From NCBI GenBank assembly GCA_021836225.1, contig JAKBJA010000136.1, forward strand, positions 1 to 10,667: a DNA stretch of 10,667 bases, given 5' to 3'. Positions within the stretch are counted from its first letter, which is position 1, and each line of letters begins with the position of its first letter. Under the pieces are notes generated by a model. The model ran no database searches. It was given only the letters and a program-made list of their open reading frames with translations, and was not told the origin of the DNA. This document shows positions 6,062 through 10,667 of the stretch, in pieces. This stretch comes from Pseudomonadota bacterium. GTDB lineage: Bacteria; Pseudomonadota; Gammaproteobacteria; Burkholderiales; Thiobacillaceae. The position numbers and the translations under genes were made by a program.

Positions 6062-7240
6062 CTAACCTGCAGGCAGGTATCTCACGGCGAGCACGCCGGC
6101 GATGGCGGACAATTGCTGCATTACCGCAGCGGTCACGGCGCTATCGACGTCGACCAGCGTGTACGCCATGTCGCCCTTGGACTTGTTGACCATGTTGTGG
6201 ATGTTGAGCCCGGCAGCGGCCAGCACGGCCGAAATCTGCCCCACCATGTTGGGCACGTTGGCATTGGCGATGGCCAGGCGGAAAGCCGATTCGCGCGCCA
6301 TGCTGACGTTGGGGAAGTTGACCGAGTTGAGGATGTTGCCGTTTTCCAGATAGTCGGCGAGTTGTTCCGCCACCATCACTGCGCAGTTCTCCTCGGCCTC
6401 TTCTGTGGAGGCACCCAGGTGCGGCAGCGCCACGACTTTGTGCTGTCCTTTCAGCGCATTCGCCGGGAAGTCGCAGATATAGGCATGCAGCTTGTTGGCG
6501 CCGAGCGCCTCGATCACGGCGGCGTTGTCGACCACGCCTTCGCGCGCGAAATTGAGCAGCACCGCACCCGGACGCATCGCGCCGATGCGCTGGGCGTTGA
6601 TGAGGTTGCGCGTGGCGTCCAGCAAGGGCACATGCAGGGTGACGAAGTCGGCCATGCGCAGCACGTCCTCGACGTTCTCGGCACGCTTGACCTGAGACGG
6701 CAGCCGCCACGCGGCGTCGACCGTGATCGCCGGATCGAAGCCGACCACGTTCATGCCGAGCTTGATCGCGGCTTCGGCGATGTAGGAACCGATGGCGCCG
6801 AGACCGATCACTCCGAGCGTGCGGCCCGGCAGTTCCATCCCGGCGAACTGCTTCTTGCCGGCTTCGGTCGCCTTGTGCATCTCCTCGTCGCTGCCGCTGA
6901 GACCTTCGACGAACTTCAGCGCCGGCACCAGGTTGCGCGCGCCGATCAGCATGCCAGCGATGACCAGTTCCTTCACCGCATTGGCGTTGGCGCCCGGCGC
7001 GTTGAACACCGGCACGCCGCGTTCCGACATTTTCTTGACCGGGATGTTGTTGGTGCCGGCACCGGCGCGGGCGATCGCCTGCACCGATGCGGGAATGTCC
7101 ATGTCGTGCATGTTGGCCGATCGCACCAGAATGCCATCCGGGTCGGCCACATCGCCACCGACGATGTAATGCTCGGGCAGCCGTGCCAGACCGCGCGCGG
7201 AAATGGCGTTGAGGGTGAGTATCTTGCGTGCCTCAGCCAT
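6062..7240 (-). CDS. serA: D-3-phosphoglycerate dehydrogenase, short form with ACT domain
   Basis: Oxidises 3-phosphoglycerate to 3-phosphohydroxypyruvate with NAD+, the first step of serine synthesis. At 392 residues it is the short PGDH type: split catalytic domain, a Rossmann domain with GLGAIG (146-151), then a C-terminal ACT domain (about 318-392), without the intervening ASB domain of long forms. [10 protein letters not shown] (57-66) binds substrate phosphate; Arg233 in NFAREGVVD and His274 in PHLGAST are catalytic-type residues. The catalytic Glu expected just after the DFP motif is absent: the segment reads [11 protein letters not shown] (256-266). This may be a subfamily trait with a Lys or another residue substituting. 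The start is the ATG at 7238-7240, overlapping serC by 8 nt with GAGA about 8 nt upstream. The frame stays open further upstream inside serC, but those residues are not PGDH-like. ACT implies serine feedback. Confidence 0.94.
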   Translation of the reverse strand: MAEARKILTLNAISARGLARLPEHYIVGGDVADPDGILVRSANMHDMDIPASVQAIARAGAGTNNIPVKKMSERGVPVFNAPGANANAVKELVIAGMLIGARNLVPALKFVEGLSGSDEEMHKATEAGKKQFAGMELPGRTLGVIGLGAIGSYIAEAAIKLGMNVVGFDPAITVDAAWRLPSQVKRAENVEDVLRMADFVTLHVPLLDATRNLINAQRIGAMRPGAVLLNFAREGVVDNAAVIEALGANKLHAYICDFPANALKGQHKVVALPHLGASTEEAEENCAVMVAEQLADYLENGNILNSVNFPNVSMARESAFRLAIANANVPNMVGQISAVLAAAGLNIHNMVNKSKGDMAYTLVDVDSAVTAAVMQQLSAIAGVLAVRYLPAG

Positions 7241-8312
7241 GGCTTTTCTCGAAGTCGCGCATGGTGTCGACCAGTGCATGCACGCCCTCCACCGGCATCG
7301 CGTTGTAGATCGACGCACGCATGCCGCCCACCGAGCGGTGGCCCTTGAGCTGGAGCAGGCCCCGCTCCTTGGCAAGCTTGAGGAAGGCCTCGTCGAGCGC
7401 GGCGTCCTTCAGCGTGAAGGGCACGTTCATCAGCGAGCGGTTCTCCTTCGCCACCGGCGAGGCATAGAAGTCGGTCGCGTCGAGATAGTCATACAGTAGC
7501 GCCGCCTTCTCGCGGTTGGTCTTTTCCATCGCGACGAGGCCGCCGCGCACCTTCAGCCACTTGAACACCAGCCCCGCCGTATACATGGCGAAGGTGGCCG
7601 GCGTGTTGTACATCGAGTCGTTGTCGGCGTGGATCTTGTAGTCGAACATGGTCGGCGTGCCGGGAACGGTCTGCCCCATCAGGTCCTCGCGCACGATGAC
7701 GATGGTCAGTCCGGCCGGGCCGATGTTCTTCTGCGCGCCGGCGTAGATCACGCCGAACTTCGACACGTCGATCGGGCGCGACAGGATGGTCGACGACATG
7801 TCGGCCACCAGGGGCACGCTGCCGGTCTCCGGCGTCCAGAACATCTCCACGCCGCCGATGGTCTCGTTGGGCGTGTAGTGGACGTAGGCCGCGTTCGGGT
7901 CGAGCTTCCACGCATCCTGCCTCGGCGCATAGCTGAAGTTCTTGTCCTCGCTCGAAGCCACGACGTTCACCGCACCGTATTTCTTCGCTTCCTTGATCGC
8001 CTTTTTGGACCACTCGCCGGTGTTGAGGTAATCCGCGCTGGTTTTACCGCGCAAGAGGTTCATCGGCACCATGGCGAACTGGCTCGACGCGCCGCCCTGC
8101 AGGAACAGCACCTTGTAGTTGGCCGGGATGCCCATCACCTCGCGCAGGTCGGCTTCCGCCTCGGCCGCAATGCCCATGAACTCCTTGCCGCGGTGGCTCA
8201 TTTCCATCACCGACATGCCGCTGCCGTGCCAGTCGACCAGTTCGGCCTGCACCTGCTGCAGTACGTCCTTGGGAAGCACGGCCGGGCCGGCGCTGAAGTT
8301 ATAGATTGTCAT
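7233..8312 (-). CDS. serC: Phosphoserine aminotransferase
   Basis: PLP enzyme that converts 3-phosphohydroxypyruvate to phosphoserine with glutamate, the second serine step. In many bacteria it also transaminates the 4-phosphohydroxythreonine precursor for pyridoxal phosphate synthesis. Length is 359 residues, as usual. Evidence: [10 protein letters not shown] (5-14), MSHRGKEF (38-45), [17 protein letters not shown] (70-86), [12 protein letters not shown] (145-156), Asp171 in VADMSST which supports the PLP ring nitrogen, and the Schiff-base Lys195 in [10 protein letters not shown] (192-201). [17 protein letters not shown] near the C-terminus is also typical. The start is an ATG with GAGGAG 9 nt upstream. 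It sits 13 nt after gyrA and overlaps serA by 8 nt, placing both serine genes in one transcript. Confidence 0.97.
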   Translation of the reverse strand: MTIYNFSAGPAVLPKDVLQQVQAELVDWHGSGMSVMEMSHRGKEFMGIAAEAEADLREVMGIPANYKVLFLQGGASSQFAMVPMNLLRGKTSADYLNTGEWSKKAIKEAKKYGAVNVVASSEDKNFSYAPRQDAWKLDPNAAYVHYTPNETIGGVEMFWTPETGSVPLVADMSSTILSRPIDVSKFGVIYAGAQKNIGPAGLTIVIVREDLMGQTVPGTPTMFDYKIHADNDSMYNTPATFAMYTAGLVFKWLKVRGGLVAMEKTNREKAALLYDYLDATDFYASPVAKENRSLMNVPFTLKDAALDEAFLKLAKERGLLQLKGHRSVGGMRASIYNAMPVEGVHALVDTMRDFEKSHG

Positions 8313-8321
8313 TTTCTGGAT

Positions 8322-8325
8322 CTCC

Positions 8326-8327
<2 letters not shown>
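8322..8327 (-). promoter_or_regulatory. Shine-Dalgarno of serC overlapping the gyrA stop
   Basis: GAGGAG on the minus strand, 9 nt before the serC ATG. Its first two bases are the last two of the gyrA TGA stop. This ties serC translation to ribosomes ending on gyrA and leaves no room for a terminator between the genes. Confidence 0.65.

Positions 8328-10667
<2,340 letters not shown>

Noticed and set aside
6059..7348. Long plus-strand open frame antisense to serA (about 429 codons), and similar long plus-strand frames opposite aroA, tyrA, hisC, serC and gyrA
   Set aside because: The translations are rich in His, Arg and Ala with no family motifs. They mirror the codon bias of the strongly supported minus-strand genes, which is usual in GC-rich DNA.

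Overview
The window is about 10.7 kb of GC-rich chromosome with every supported gene on the minus strand. It looks like a betaproteobacterium. The read-order gyrA-serC-serA-(small gene)-pheA-hisC-tyrA-aroA-cmk-rpsA is the gyrase/serine/aromatic amino acid/S1 supra-operon I know from that class, and the protein sequences fit. I cannot name a genus. Autotrophic or sulfur/ammonia-oxidising lineages (Nitrosomonadales-like) are a guess only.

In the direction of transcription (from high to low coordinates): gyrA enters truncated at the right edge (its first ~70 codons lie outside) and ends at 8326. serC follows after 13 nt, with its Shine-Dalgarno sequence on the gyrA stop. serA overlaps serC by 8 nt. 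A small, noticeably AT-richer gene for an exported Rap1a/Tai-like protein (5608-6045) then sits between serA and pheA. After that pheA, hisC, tyrA, aroA and cmk run with 1-4 nt stop/start overlaps. rpsA begins after a 77-nt spacer and leaves through the left edge.

Functionally, serC and serA cover two of the three steps of phosphoserine-route serine synthesis, and the PLP enzyme SerC also serves pyridoxal phosphate synthesis in many bacteria. aroA, pheA, tyrA and the HisC-type aminotransferase cover the shikimate end and the branch to phenylalanine and tyrosine. cmk (CMP recycling), rpsA (ribosomal protein S1) and gyrA (gyrase) are housekeeping genes. The chained overlaps imply one polycistronic unit with translational coupling, at least from pheA to cmk.

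I see no tRNA, rRNA, CRISPR, transposase or phage gene, and no non-coding stretch above 80 nt. The two features that the housekeeping operon does not explain are (1) a 60-nt nested palindrome inside the 3' end of hisC, which encodes an extra C-terminal tail, and (2) the Rap1a/Tai-like gene inserted in the operon without any recognisable effector partner. Smaller residue-level oddities are a Ser at the Pro101-equivalent of AroA, a SerA without the usual catalytic Glu after its DFP motif, and a TyrA whose NAD-type Asp is replaced by Gly-Arg.
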